From the NCBI GenBank assembly GCA_017537965.1, contig JAFYJV010000016.1, positions 57,392 to 121,391 of the forward strand: a stretch of DNA of 64,000 bases, written 5' to 3'. Positions 52,508 through 62,709 of the stretch are shown here, piece after piece; position 1 is the stretch's first letter; every line of letters begins with the position of its first letter. A program made the translations under genes and the position numbers. The notes under the pieces are model-generated. The model saw only the letters and a list, made by a program, of their open reading frames with translations, searched no databases and was not told where the DNA came from. This stretch comes from Bacteroidales bacterium. GTDB taxonomy: Bacteria; Bacteroidota; Bacteroidia; Bacteroidales; F082.

Positions 52508-53965
52508 ATGAAACGGATTTTTCTTTGGATCGTGATCATTGTCGTGGTGGCATACGGCTTGAAAACTTGCTTTTTCAAGAATTCGGATGGGGCGGATTCT
52601 GATCAGAGGTCTGACAAGGACGCGACAGTAGCCGTACTCTCTGTCAACGACATGCATTCAGCCATCGATATGATGCCGCGTTTTGCCGCCTTGACGGACA
52701 GCTTGAGGCAGGTCTATCCCGACTTGTTGGTTTTCTCCGCCGGTGACAACCGCACTGGAAATCCCATCAACGACCAGTATGATCCCACCAACCATCCCAT
52801 GATCGCCTTGATGAACAAGGTGGGCTTTGACTTGTGTGCGATAGGCAACCATGAGTGGGATGGCGGTGTCGATGCCCTTCAGAGGAACATCGAAGAGGCG
52901 AAATTCCCCTTTTTGTGTGCCAATGTCGTGGTACCTGGCGACATGAAGTTGGAGGTGAAACCTTATGAGATTTTGGAAAACCAAGGTCTCAAAATTGCTG
53001 TGTTGGGTTTGGTTGAGGTAGGCGCCGGAGGTATTCCCGGTGTACATCCCAAGCTCTTGGCCAAGCTTCGTTTCAAACGTCCGGAAGAAGTCTTGCCAGA
53101 ATATCAATATCTTAGAAATCAATGTGATGTATTCATCTTGCTTTCTCATCTTGGCTATGAGGAAGACTTGGAAGTGGCGCGGCAATATTCCGGTTTCGAT
53201 GCTATCTTGGGCGGTCACAGCCATACCTTGGTGGAATATCCAAAGAAAGAGAACGGGGTGATGGTCACCCAAGCGGGATCTGGCCTCCGCAATGCCACTT
53301 TAACGCTTTTCAAGGTAAGGAATGGCAAGGTGGTGGATGTCACGGCGACTACCCTTGATGTGGAACATTTTGGCAAGAAAAACCATGAAGTGCAGTCGAT
53401 GCTTGATGGGTTCAATGACGACAGCCGTTTCAACATGGCGTTGGCCACTGCGACAACGCCTTTCCAGAACAGAGAGGAGTTGGGATGTATGGTGACGGAT
53501 GCCATCCGTGAAGTTTCGGGTGCCGACTTTGCCTTCAACAACACGGGAGGGCTTCGCATCGACCGGATGAAGAAAGGCCCCATCACCATCAAGGACGTGT
53601 ACAACATCGATCCTTTCAACAATGAGATTGTGGTTTATAAGATGAAGGGGAGTCAGCTGGAACGTTTCATCATGGAAAGCTACAAGAAAAACGGTCGATA
53701 CCCATCTTTCGTATCGGGAATGAGCTATGAGGTGAACACGGCTTCTGACGGCTATCCCAAGTCGGTGAGCATCACACTGGATCATGGTCGGTTCTCACGT
53801 GAAGCCATCTATACAGTGGCGATGAATAGTTTCATGGCTTCCACGGTGCGTTTCGAGAGCGTCGATGACGGTGAGAGCCAGTTTATGACCTCCGAAGAGA
53901 TGGTGATCGAGTTCCTGAAGAACCACAAGACGGTGTCTTATCAAGGGGTGTCGAGGACGAAATGA
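52508..53965 (+). CDS. 5'-nucleotidase / UshA-like metallophosphoesterase
   Basis: 485 residues with an N-terminal membrane anchor or signal (RIFLWIVIIVVVAYGLKTC). The calcineurin-like domain has NDMHSAID, AGDNRTGNP, GNHEWDGG, LLSHLGYEED and GGHSHT, all metal-site motifs. The C-terminal 5'-nucleotidase domain includes FAFNNTGGLRID and YNIDPFNNEIVV. It should release phosphate and nucleosides from nucleotides outside the cytoplasm. No neighbouring gene is clearly linked to it in function, although the nucleoside permease at 17.7-19.0 kb could import its products. Confidence 0.92.
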   Translation: MKRIFLWIVIIVVVAYGLKTCFFKNSDGADSDQRSDKDATVAVLSVNDMHSAIDMMPRFAALTDSLRQVYPDLLVFSAGDNRTGNPINDQYDPTNHPMIALMNKVGFDLCAIGNHEWDGGVDALQRNIEEAKFPFLCANVVVPGDMKLEVKPYEILENQGLKIAVLGLVEVGAGGIPGVHPKLLAKLRFKRPEEVLPEYQYLRNQCDVFILLSHLGYEEDLEVARQYSGFDAILGGHSHTLVEYPKKENGVMVTQAGSGLRNATLTLFKVRNGKVVDVTATTLDVEHFGKKNHEVQSMLDGFNDDSRFNMALATATTPFQNREELGCMVTDAIREVSGADFAFNNTGGLRIDRMKKGPITIKDVYNIDPFNNEIVVYKMKGSQLERFIMESYKKNGRYPSFVSGMSYEVNTASDGYPKSVSITLDHGRFSREAIYTVAMNSFMASTVRFESVDDGESQFMTSEEMVIEFLKNHKTVSYQGVSRTK

Positions 53966-54006
53966 GCCATTCTATCATTTTCGCAACAACTTTGAACGGA
54001 AAACAC

Positions 54007-54014
54007 TATTTTTG
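54007..54014 (+). promoter_or_regulatory. -7 promoter element of the galM-like gene
   Basis: TATTTTTG, 18 bases before the ATG at 54033. A TTG start at 54012 would lie inside it and is rejected. Confidence 0.6.
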
Positions 54015-54032
54015 CCAATCAAAAGTACGACC

Positions 54033-55160
54033 ATGAAGAAGTTTTTGTTTTTTGCGGTCATCGCATTGCTGATGGCCAGTTGCGCCCCCAAGAAGGTGCA
54101 ACTCATTGATGCTGCCAACTTTACCAAAGAAGTGGATGGGAAGCAAGTCTCCTTGTTTACCATGCATAATGGTGACGTCACCATGCAGGTTACCAACTAT
54201 GGAGGCCGTGTGGTGGCGTTGTGGACTCCCGACAAACGCGGTAGCTACGAGGATATCACTTTGGGCTATGACCATATTGACAAGTACCTTGACCATCCAG
54301 GGGAACGTTACTTGGGAGCTGTTGTGGGACGCTGTGCCAATCGTATTGCTCATGGAAGCTTTGTGTTGAACGACACGGTTTATTCTTTGGTGAAAAACGA
54401 CGGTGACAACACCCTTCATGGAGGCGCCCTGGGTACGGATAATGTTGTGTGGGATGTCGTGGAATCGAACGACAGCATCCTCGTGATGCATGTCGTGTTG
54501 CCCGACGGACAAGACGGGTTCCCAGGCAATCTCGACATCACCATGACTTATACGTTGACGCATGACAACGCATTCAGGATCGACTATCAGGCTACGACCG
54601 ACAAGCCTACGCTGTGCAACCTCTCCAACCATACCTTCTTCAACTTGAGAGGGGAGGGCAAGGACATCCTTCGCCATCAGCTGAAGATCAACTCCAAGTG
54701 GGCGCTTTCTGTTGACTCGACGCTGATTCCCGACGGGAAGTTCATCTCTGTGAAGAAGACACCGTTCAACTTCCTGGAGTTGCATGCCATCGGCGACAGT
54801 ATTAAGGCCAATGACATACAGCTCGTCTATGGGCACGGCTATGACCACAACTGGATCATCAGCCGCATGACGCCCGACAAGGTGGAGTATGCTGCCACCC
54901 TGTATGAACCCAAGAGTCGCCGCCAGGTGGATGTTTACACTGACCAGATGGGCTTGCAGTTCTATAGCGGCAACTTCTTCGAGGGACATGTTCAAGGGAA
55001 ATGGGGGCCGCACCGCTACCGCGGTGCGGTGGCTCTCGAGACCCAGAACTTCCCTGATGCCATCAACCAAGAGAACTTCTCAAAGAAGCCGGTGCTGAAC
55101 CCAGGAGAGACTTATACCCATACCTGCATCTATCAATTCAGCGTCGCTCCCCGCCCATGA
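54033..55160 (+). CDS. galM: aldose 1-epimerase (mutarotase), lipoprotein
   Basis: About 375 residues from the ATG at 54033. A short signal peptide ends in lipobox MASC, so the enzyme is probably periplasmic and lipid-anchored, unlike cytoplasmic E. coli GalM. Diagnostic blocks: GAVVGRCANRIAHG, NTLHGG, the catalytic-His region LSNHTFFNL and ALETQNFPDAIN with the catalytic Glu. It interconverts alpha and beta anomers of sugars. Its stop overlaps the ABC-F gene start by four bases. Confidence 0.93.
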   Translation: MKKFLFFAVIALLMASCAPKKVQLIDAANFTKEVDGKQVSLFTMHNGDVTMQVTNYGGRVVALWTPDKRGSYEDITLGYDHIDKYLDHPGERYLGAVVGRCANRIAHGSFVLNDTVYSLVKNDGDNTLHGGALGTDNVVWDVVESNDSILVMHVVLPDGQDGFPGNLDITMTYTLTHDNAFRIDYQATTDKPTLCNLSNHTFFNLRGEGKDILRHQLKINSKWALSVDSTLIPDGKFISVKKTPFNFLELHAIGDSIKANDIQLVYGHGYDHNWIISRMTPDKVEYAATLYEPKSRRQVDVYTDQMGLQFYSGNFFEGHVQGKWGPHRYRGAVALETQNFPDAINQENFSKKPVLNPGETYTHTCIYQFSVAPRP

Positions 55161-57043
55161 ACTATCTCAGCGTCGAAGGCATCTCCAAGTCGTATGGCAT
55201 CAAGACCTTGTTCTCCGATGTCACCTTCGGCATCGAGAAGGGCGACAAGACGGCGTTGATTGCCTCCAACGGATCGGGAAAGTCAACCATGCTCAAGATC
55301 ATCGTGGGCAAGGAGTCGATGGACACGGGCACGGTGACTTTCGCCAACGACATACGCGTGGGCTATCTGGAACAACTGCCTCAATATGATCCCGACCTCA
55401 CCATTCAGGAGGTAGTCGCTGCTGGACATGTGGAGCTGATGCGTGTGGTGGGACGTTATGAGAAAGCACTCCGTGAACACACCGATGAGACCAACAAGGT
55501 CACTAAAGCGGCTTTGGAACTTGCCATAGCAGAGATGGATGCCATGGAGGCTTGGTCGTATGAGCAAAGACTCATTCAGCTGCTGACCCGTTTCGAGCTC
55601 ACCGACTTGCAGCAACGTATCGGCAACCTCTCTGGTGGACAGGTCAAACGTTTGGCTCTTGCCTTGGTGTTGCTCGACAATCCCGACCTGCTGATCCTCG
55701 ACGAGCCCACCAATCACCTCGACGTGGAGATGGTGGAGTGGCTGGAGAAATACCTCTCGCAATCGAACGTCACCCTGCTGATGGTCACCCACGACCGTTA
55801 TTTCCTGGATCGAGTCTGTAATAAGATATTCGAGCTCTATCAGAGCGTGATGTACACCCATTACGGCAACTTCGACTATTATGTGGAAAAGAGCCGTGAG
55901 CGGGAAGAGGTGAAACGTGCCACGGCACAGAAGGCTTCGGCACAACTCCGTCATGAGTTGGAGTGGATCCGTGCCACTCCACAGGCACGCACCGGCAAGT
56001 CGAAAAGCCGCATCGATGCTTTCTACGAGCTGAAGGACAAAGCTAAGTATCAGGAGCCGGAGGAGTCGCTGCAGTTTGGATTGCAGGCACAACGTCTGGG
56101 CGGAAAGATCTTGGAGATGTACAATGTCACCAAACGCTATGACGACGTCACCGTCTTGAAAGACTTTGATTATGTGTTCCAACGTGGCGAGCGGATCGGG
56201 CTGATCGGCAAGAACGGGGTAGGGAAGTCGTCGTTCCTGAATCTGATTACACGCCAGGTAGCTCCTGACCGAGGCAAGATCATCGTGGGCGATACGGTCA
56301 CCTTCGGCTATTATCGGCAAGGCGGCATCACTTTCGATGAGGACAAGACCGTCATCGATGCCATTCGTGACATTGCCGAAGTCATCAACTACGGCAAGGA
56401 TCAAGTCTATACCGCCGACCAGCTGCTGGCACATTTCATGTTTCCACACAAAATGCACCGTCAGCCAATCTCCCTGCTTTCAGGAGGGGAGAAACGGAGA
56501 CTTTACCTGCTGACGGTGTTGGTGTCAAATCCTAACTTCCTGATTCTCGACGAGCCTACCAACGACCTCGACCTGTTGACTTTGCAGAAACTGGAGGACT
56601 TCCTGAAAGCCTATAAGGGATGCCTTCTTGTGGTATCGCACGATCGTTTCTTCATGGATCAAGTTGTTGATCAACTCTTTGTCTTTCAGGGTGATGGCAA
56701 GGTGAAAGGTTTTATGGGAAATTATTCCCAATACAAGGACTACTTGCAAGAAAAGGAAGCACAACAGCGGCTTGTACAGCAGACTCAGAAGTCGGTTGCA
56801 AAGGAGGAGGAACCCAAGCGTCTCCGTGAGAAGAAGAAACGTTCTTTCAAGGAAGACCGCGAGTATGCGCAGCTGACTGAGGAGATTGCCGCCCTTGAAG
56901 CGGAGAAACAGCAGATCAGCCAGGAGATGAACTCTGTGACTGATTACCAACTACTGCAACAGCTGGGCAACCGACTCCAGGAAATCAACGCCCTGCTCGA
57001 CGAGAAAGAGCTTCGCTGGCTGGAGCTGGATGAGTGGTCGTGA
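55157..57043 (+). CDS. ABC-F family ATPase (Uup-like)
   Basis: 628 residues with two ABC domains: Walker A ASNGSGKST and GKNGVGKSS, signatures LSGGQVKRLALALVLL and LSGGEKRRLYLLTVLV, Walker B LILDEPTNHLDVEM and LILDEPTNDLDLLT. A linker lies between them and a charged C-terminal coiled coil at about 545-628 (with DREYAQLTEEIAALEAE). There are no membrane segments. Proteins of this type act on ribosomes or, for Uup, on DNA intermediates; the C-terminal coiled coil favours a Uup-like assignment. Translation is coupled to galM. Confidence 0.9.
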   Translation: MNYLSVEGISKSYGIKTLFSDVTFGIEKGDKTALIASNGSGKSTMLKIIVGKESMDTGTVTFANDIRVGYLEQLPQYDPDLTIQEVVAAGHVELMRVVGRYEKALREHTDETNKVTKAALELAIAEMDAMEAWSYEQRLIQLLTRFELTDLQQRIGNLSGGQVKRLALALVLLDNPDLLILDEPTNHLDVEMVEWLEKYLSQSNVTLLMVTHDRYFLDRVCNKIFELYQSVMYTHYGNFDYYVEKSREREEVKRATAQKASAQLRHELEWIRATPQARTGKSKSRIDAFYELKDKAKYQEPEESLQFGLQAQRLGGKILEMYNVTKRYDDVTVLKDFDYVFQRGERIGLIGKNGVGKSSFLNLITRQVAPDRGKIIVGDTVTFGYYRQGGITFDEDKTVIDAIRDIAEVINYGKDQVYTADQLLAHFMFPHKMHRQPISLLSGGEKRRLYLLTVLVSNPNFLILDEPTNDLDLLTLQKLEDFLKAYKGCLLVVSHDRFFMDQVVDQLFVFQGDGKVKGFMGNYSQYKDYLQEKEAQQRLVQQTQKSVAKEEEPKRLREKKKRSFKEDREYAQLTEEIAALEAEKQQISQEMNSVTDYQLLQQLGNRLQEINALLDEKELRWLELDEWS

Positions 57044-57118
57044 TTGAATTGCCAATATTGTTGGTTGAAATACCAAAACTCTTTTCCGAATGGCATGCTA
57101 AGTTGCGAGTAATTGTGT

Positions 57119-57126
57119 TATCTTTG
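57119..57126 (+). promoter_or_regulatory. -7 promoter element of the RND efflux operon
   Basis: TATCTTTG, 20 bases before the TolC-like start codon. No clear -33 TTG at normal spacing, so an activator may be needed. Confidence 0.55.
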
Positions 57127-57146
57127 CAACTTAATAAATAGGTATC

Positions 57147-58454
57147 ATGGAAAGACGATGTTATAAACTTGTGCCGGTGTTGTTGGCTTTGGGCCTAGCT
57201 TTTTCTGTTGCCAAAGCGCAGGAGCCGGTGCGAATCACGTTAGAACAAGCCCTTGAGATCGCCTTGTCGGAAAGCAACACCATCAAGATCGCCGACATGA
57301 CGGTGGAGAAAAGTGGCTATGCCAAGAAGGGCAGTTATGCCTCACTATATCCAAACGTCAGTTTGAGCGGTTCCTATCAGCGCACCTTGTTGAAGCAGGT
57401 GATGGTGATGGATATGGGTGGTCAGCCTATGGAAATCAAGGTGGGACGCGACAATAACATCAGTACGGCCGCTACGGCAAGCGTACCTTTGGTAAATGCC
57501 CAACTCTGGGAAAGCCTCAAGTTGTCGGCTCTCGACGTGGAGATGGCAGTGGAACAAGCCCGTTCTTCAAAGGTATCAATGATTTCACAGGTCAAGCAGG
57601 CGTTCTATGGAGTGCTCCTTGCCAAGGAGTCGCTTGCAGTGATGACACAAGTGTATGAGAACGCTCAGGCGAACTATGAGAAGACCCTTCAGCGTTTTCA
57701 GGTGGGCAAGGCATCAGAAGTGGAGAAGCTTAGGGCGCAGGTCACAGTGATGAATGCCGAACCCAATGTCTCCAGTGCCGAGAATGCTGTCCTGCTCGCC
57801 ACCTGGCAGCTGAAAGCCGTCATGGGCATGGATCTTGAGACGGACATCGAAGCCATTGGCGACATCAAGGATTATTCCAACCAGCTGTTGGCGCCCTACG
57901 CCAGTGAAGACGACATCAGCAACAACAGTTCCTTGCTTCAATTGGACATTCAGGATCGGATGTTGGAATCCACATTGAGGATGCAAAAGAGGCAATATCT
58001 CCCTACATTGTCAGCCAGCATCAACTACAACTATAGCGCAATGGGCGATGAAGAGCTCCGTTGGTTCCCATCTTCGGTGGCCGCAGTGAGCCTTAACATC
58101 CCTGTTTTCGATGGTTTCCAAAAGCATTTCAACATCAAACAAAGCAAGATCAACAAGGACATGCTTGCCCTTCAAAGGGAAGACGCTGAACGTCAGATCC
58201 GTATAGCCATCCGTAACTATAACGACCGTATCGCCTTGTGCGTGAAAAACTTTACCGCCGCCAATGCTACCGTGGAGATCGCCCAAAAGAGTTATGAGAT
58301 CTCGGAGAAGATGTATGAAGTGGGCAAGGCTACCTTGGTGGAACTCAACGACGCGCAGCTGGCATTGCAACAAGCCCAGCTCACGCAAGCCCAAGCAGTC
58401 TATAACTTCCTGGTGGCCAGGGCTTCATTGGATGAGTTGATTGGAAAAGAATAG
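57147..58454 (+). CDS. TolC family outer membrane efflux protein
   Basis: 435 residues with a cleavable signal peptide (end AKAQ). Mature TolC-like repeats start ITLEQALEIALSESNTIKIA and recur at about 205 and in the C-terminal half (LVELNDAQLALQQAQLTQAQ). This is the outer membrane duct of a tripartite pump whose other parts follow immediately. It is the first gene of the operon. Confidence 0.93.
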   Translation: MERRCYKLVPVLLALGLAFSVAKAQEPVRITLEQALEIALSESNTIKIADMTVEKSGYAKKGSYASLYPNVSLSGSYQRTLLKQVMVMDMGGQPMEIKVGRDNNISTAATASVPLVNAQLWESLKLSALDVEMAVEQARSSKVSMISQVKQAFYGVLLAKESLAVMTQVYENAQANYEKTLQRFQVGKASEVEKLRAQVTVMNAEPNVSSAENAVLLATWQLKAVMGMDLETDIEAIGDIKDYSNQLLAPYASEDDISNNSSLLQLDIQDRMLESTLRMQKRQYLPTLSASINYNYSAMGDEELRWFPSSVAAVSLNIPVFDGFQKHFNIKQSKINKDMLALQREDAERQIRIAIRNYNDRIALCVKNFTAANATVEIAQKSYEISEKMYEVGKATLVELNDAQLALQQAQLTQAQAVYNFLVARASLDELIGKE

Positions 58455-58489
58455 TGAATTTGTAGATTAGAATAATAACACAGAACAAT

Positions 58490-59512
58490 ATGAAACTAAA
58501 CAGATTTTTCATTTTGATGACGGCTGGTGCGCTGTTGTGCGCCTGTGGTACGAAAAACGAGGAACAAGCCCAGAAAACGCAGGTCAACCCCGTGGTCAGT
58601 GTGGTGACGGCACAAGCTGAGGATGTGGAGATCAACAACACTTATACCTCCAATATCGAGCCTTACGCCACCAACAATATCGTCTCCCAGACCGCTGGCC
58701 GTATCGTGAGCATCAATGCCGAAGTGGGCAGCCAGGTACGAAAGGGACAGGTGCTGGCCAAGATGGATGATGTCAATTTGACCAAGACCCGTCTCCAGAT
58801 CATCAATGACTCTACTGAGTTGAGCCGTCTCACAGAGCTCTATAACATTGGAGCTGTATCTCAAGCAGACTACGACCTCGCCAAACTCTCACTAAACCTC
58901 TCCAAGAAAACCTACAGCAATTTGGTTGAGAACACCTACCTGCGCAGCCCTATTCACGGTGTGGTGACGGCCCGCAATTACGACAAGGGTGACATGTATT
59001 CCATGACGCAGCCCATCTTCGTGGTAGAACAGATCGTTCCTGTGAAGATGCTGATCAACTTGTCGGAGAGTCTCTTCACCCAGGTGCACAAGGGCATGGA
59101 GTTTGACATCACCGTAGAGGCTTATCCGGGCGAGAGCTTTAAAGGCAAGGTCAACTTGATCTATCCTACGATCAATGCAACGACACATACCTTCCCGGTA
59201 GAGGTGGTCTGTCAGAACAACGACCAGCGGTTGCGTCCCGGTATGTTCGCTCGCGTGACGGCTACTTTTGGTGTCAACCATCATGTGGTGGTTCCTGATA
59301 TCGCCGTGGTGAAGCAGATGGGATCAGGCGAGCATTTTATCTACGTGTTGCAACCTGATAACACCGTGAAATACCAACTGGTGGAGCTGGGCAAGCGCCT
59401 CGGCAACAGATACGAGATCATCAGCGGCATCAACGAGGGCGACCAAATTGTCACCGAAGGCCAGGCCCGCCTGAAAGATGGCATCGCTGTTCAGGTGAAA
59501 GGTGATAATTGA
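58490..59512 (+). CDS. RND efflux periplasmic adaptor (membrane fusion) lipoprotein
   Basis: 340 residues. Lipobox LCAC near residue 18. Barrel-sandwich hybrid and short helical hairpin: SQTAGRIVSINAEVGSQVRK, then GQVLAKMDDVNL and YLRSPIHGVVTARNYDKGDM. The beta-barrel and membrane-proximal domains include RPGMFARVTATF and EGDQIVTEGQARLKDG. It joins the inner membrane RND protein to the TolC-like duct. Only a heptamer repeat tract separates it from the RND gene. Confidence 0.93.
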   Translation: MKLNRFFILMTAGALLCACGTKNEEQAQKTQVNPVVSVVTAQAEDVEINNTYTSNIEPYATNNIVSQTAGRIVSINAEVGSQVRKGQVLAKMDDVNLTKTRLQIINDSTELSRLTELYNIGAVSQADYDLAKLSLNLSKKTYSNLVENTYLRSPIHGVVTARNYDKGDMYSMTQPIFVVEQIVPVKMLINLSESLFTQVHKGMEFDITVEAYPGESFKGKVNLIYPTINATTHTFPVEVVCQNNDQRLRPGMFARVTATFGVNHHVVVPDIAVVKQMGSGEHFIYVLQPDNTVKYQLVELGKRLGNRYEIISGINEGDQIVTEGQARLKDGIAVQVKGDN

Positions 59513-59547
59513 TTCTTACTTCTTTCTTCTGACTTCTAACTTCTTAA
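59513..59547. repeat. heptameric repeat tract between adaptor and RND genes
   Basis: TTCTTAC, TTCTTTC, TTCTGAC, TTCTAAC and TTCTTAA in perfect register, starting on the first base after the adaptor stop codon and ending four bases before the RND start codon. Confidence 0.85.
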
Positions 59548-59551
59548 AGAA

Positions 59552-62500
59552 ATGAGCTTACAAAGAACAGCAGTCAACAATCCAGTGACAACGGCCTTGG
59601 TCTTTGTCGCCATTGCCATATTTGGCATCTTCTCCCTGATGAACCTCTCCATCAACCAATTGCCTAACATGGAGACCAACTTCATCATGGTGATGACCTC
59701 CTATCCTGGAGCCAGTGCCGCCGATATCGAGACCAATATCTCCAAGACCTTGGAGAATACTTTGAACGCCGTTCCCGACCTGAAACACCTTTCGTCCACT
59801 TCGCGTGAGAACACCTCGGTGCTTTCGTTGGAATTTGAGAGCGGCATTGACATCGAGACTGCCACCAACAACGTGCGTGACAAGATCGACATGGTGCGCA
59901 ACTATCTGCCGGATGGCGCCACCAATCCCATCCTGTTTAAGTTCAATGCCGAGGATATGCCCATCATGCTGCTTAGCGTGACGGCGGAGGAGAGCTTGCC
60001 AGCCTTGGACAAAATCATCGAAGACCGCGTTACCACACCATTGGCGCGTGTGAGCGGTGTTGGTACGGTGTCTGCCAACGGCGCCCCAAAACGTGAGATT
60101 CAGGTCTATGTCGATCCCAACAAGTTGGAGGCCTACAACCTGACTTTGGAAAGCATCTCCAACACCTTGGCCACTGAAAACCGCAATGTGCCTGCCGGTT
60201 ACATCGACATCGGCTCCAACAGCTATAGCCTGCGCATTCAGAAAGAATTTACTTCCGCCAAGGAGATGGAAAGTGTCATCGTCGGCTCACGCGGCACAGC
60301 GCCCATCTATCTGCGCGACGTGGCCACAGTCATCGACGGCTCTGAGGAACGCATTCAGGAGTCGTACAGCAACGGTCGTCAGGGTGCCACCATTGTTATC
60401 CAGAAGCAGACTGACGCCAACGCTGTCAACGTCATCAAAGGCATCAAGAAACAATTGAAAGAGATCGAGCCTACGCTGCCTTCCGATGTCAAGTTGAACG
60501 TCATTGTCGATGGATCCACTTCTATCCAAAACACCATCAACAACCTACGCGACACCATTTTCATCACCTTCATCCTGGTGATGTTAGTCGTGTTTGTCTT
60601 CTTGGGTCGCTGGCGTGCCACTTTCATCATTGTGCTGGCCATCCCGATTTCGCTGTTGGCTTCGTTGATTTACCTGTATGCCACCGGTAACACGCTGAAC
60701 ATCATTTCCATGTCTTCATTGACCATTGCCATCGGTATGGTAGTGGACGATGCCATTGTGGTGTTGGAGAACATCACCACGCATATCGAACGCGGCTCCA
60801 AGCCTAAGGAAGCTGCCGTGCATGCCACCCAAGAGGTGCAGCTTTCGGTGATTGCCTCGACCTTGACCATGTTGGCGGTATTCCTGCCTTTGACGATGAT
60901 CAAGGGTACCACTGGCGTTATGTTCAAGCAGTTGGGCTGGATTGTGTCCATCATCATGATCGTTTCCACCACGGGTGCCTTGACGTTGGTGCCGATGATG
61001 TGCTCCAGGATGTTGGTGATGAACCCGCATGAGAGCAAGTTCCATAAGGCGATTTTCCGTCCTATCAACAAGGGATTGGATGCCATCAGCAATGGCTATG
61101 CCCGTCTGATCAATTGGTGCATCAACCATCGTAAGGTGATTATCTTCAGTATGCTAGGATTGTTTGTCTTATCGGTCGTATTGTTGGCTCCGACCTTGAA
61201 GACAGAGATGATGCCCAAGTTGGACGAAGGCCGTTTGAGCATCAACATAGAGTTGCCGACGGGTACTGGCCAAGACATCACCGGTGCCTTCGCCAAGAGT
61301 CTCGCTGAAGACTTCATGCAGATTCCAGAAGTGAAGATCTGTAACTACAGCTTCGGTCAGGCCGACTCCGACAATGCCTTCGCCTCGATGCGCAGCAACG
61401 GCACCCACATCATGTCGTTCAACCTCCGTCTTGGCACCAAGACTGAACGTCGCAAGGCGGGTCTGCGGAAGACTAGTGAGGTGGCCGATGAAATCCGTGC
61501 CAAGCTTAATGCCATGCCTGAAATCAAGAAAGCCAACGTCAGCGAAGGTGGTGGCGGCATGGGCGGCATGAGCACGGTACAGATCGAGGTCTATGGATAT
61601 GACTTCCATAAGACCGACAAGATAGCCAATGAGTTGGCCCAGAAGCTGCGTGACCGCGGCATCCTGCAAGTCATTGTGGGTCGTGACGCCTACACACCGG
61701 AATACCAAATCGATTTCGATCGTGAGAAGCTTGCCTACAATGGCTTGAACAGCACCACGGCGGCCACTTACGTCAAGAACCGCATTAACGGATCGGTGGG
61801 ATCTTACTATCGTGAGGACGGTGAGGAGTATGACATCCGTGTGCGCTATGCTCCCGAATTCCGCAAGAGTGTGGAGGATATCGAAAACATCAAGATTTAC
61901 AATAGCTACGGACAGCCCATCCGTGTGGGGGATCTCGGCGTAGTGGTCGAGTCGTTGACACCTCCTCAGATTCAACGCAAGGACCGTGAGCGTATGGTTA
62001 GCGTCACAGCCGTCGTCGGCAAGGGACAGGTGCTGAGCGATGTGGTCAAGATGTGCGAGGAGGTCATTGCCGAAACCGCCATTCCGCCTGAGATTATGAC
62101 CAAAATTGCTGGAGACTATGAGACCCAGCAGGAGATGTTCGGCGATCTGCTAACTTTGTTGATCCTCATCATCATTTTGGTTTACATTGTGATGGCTTCG
62201 CAGTTCGAGAATTTGATGAAACCTTTCGTCATCATGTTTTCCGTGCCCTTTACCTTTACGGGCGTGTTGCTCGGTCTGTGGGCCACTAACACTGCCTTGG
62301 GTGCCATGGCTTTTGTCGGCGTCTTGATCTTGATGGGTATCGTCGTGAAAAACGGTATCGTGTTGATTGACTACACCACCTTGCTTGAGGAGCGTGGCGT
62401 AGAGGTCAAGGAAGCCACTGTGAAGGCTGCCCGCTCGCGTTTGCGTCCTATCTTGATGACTACGTTGACCACCGTATTGGGTATGATCCCGTTGGCCATC

Positions 62501-62686
62501 GGCCGCGGTGAAGGTGCTGAGATGTGGAACTCGTTGGGTGTTACCGTGGCATGGGGCCTTACTGTTTCAACATTAATCACCTTATTATTAATACCGGCGT
62601 TGTATTGTTCTCTGGAGACTCGTGCTGTCCGCCGCAAACAACGCAAGGCAGAAGAGGCAAAGACGAAAACGGAAAATATTAGATAA
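59552..62686 (+). CDS. RND multidrug efflux permease (HAE1 / AcrB-like)
   Basis: 1044 residues, twelve transmembrane segments and two large periplasmic loops. The proton-relay helix has GMVVDDAIVVLEN with the two essential Asp. Other conserved parts are QLPNMETNFIMV, YPGASAADIETNI, FLGRWRATFIIVLAIP and GIVVKNGIVLIDY. A Gly/Met-rich GGGGMGGM in the first half-to-second half junction region (about 669) is unusual. Substrates are not evident. The operon also encodes a TolC-like duct, an adaptor and a small PII-like protein. Confidence 0.95.
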   Translation: MSLQRTAVNNPVTTALVFVAIAIFGIFSLMNLSINQLPNMETNFIMVMTSYPGASAADIETNISKTLENTLNAVPDLKHLSSTSRENTSVLSLEFESGIDIETATNNVRDKIDMVRNYLPDGATNPILFKFNAEDMPIMLLSVTAEESLPALDKIIEDRVTTPLARVSGVGTVSANGAPKREIQVYVDPNKLEAYNLTLESISNTLATENRNVPAGYIDIGSNSYSLRIQKEFTSAKEMESVIVGSRGTAPIYLRDVATVIDGSEERIQESYSNGRQGATIVIQKQTDANAVNVIKGIKKQLKEIEPTLPSDVKLNVIVDGSTSIQNTINNLRDTIFITFILVMLVVFVFLGRWRATFIIVLAIPISLLASLIYLYATGNTLNIISMSSLTIAIGMVVDDAIVVLENITTHIERGSKPKEAAVHATQEVQLSVIASTLTMLAVFLPLTMIKGTTGVMFKQLGWIVSIIMIVSTTGALTLVPMMCSRMLVMNPHESKFHKAIFRPINKGLDAISNGYARLINWCINHRKVIIFSMLGLFVLSVVLLAPTLKTEMMPKLDEGRLSINIELPTGTGQDITGAFAKSLAEDFMQIPEVKICNYSFGQADSDNAFASMRSNGTHIMSFNLRLGTKTERRKAGLRKTSEVADEIRAKLNAMPEIKKANVSEGGGGMGGMSTVQIEVYGYDFHKTDKIANELAQKLRDRGILQVIVGRDAYTPEYQIDFDREKLAYNGLNSTTAATYVKNRINGSVGSYYREDGEEYDIRVRYAPEFRKSVEDIENIKIYNSYGQPIRVGDLGVVVESLTPPQIQRKDRERMVSVTAVVGKGQVLSDVVKMCEEVIAETAIPPEIMTKIAGDYETQQEMFGDLLTLLILIIILVYIVMASQFENLMKPFVIMFSVPFTFTGVLLGLWATNTALGAMAFVGVLILMGIVVKNGIVLIDYTTLLEERGVEVKEATVKAARSRLRPILMTTLTTVLGMIPLAIGRGEGAEMWNSLGVTVAWGLTVSTLITLLLIPALYCSLETRAVRRKQRKAEEAKTKTENIR

Positions 62687-62709
62687 GAGTTTAAAGTTTA
62701 GAGTGGACA

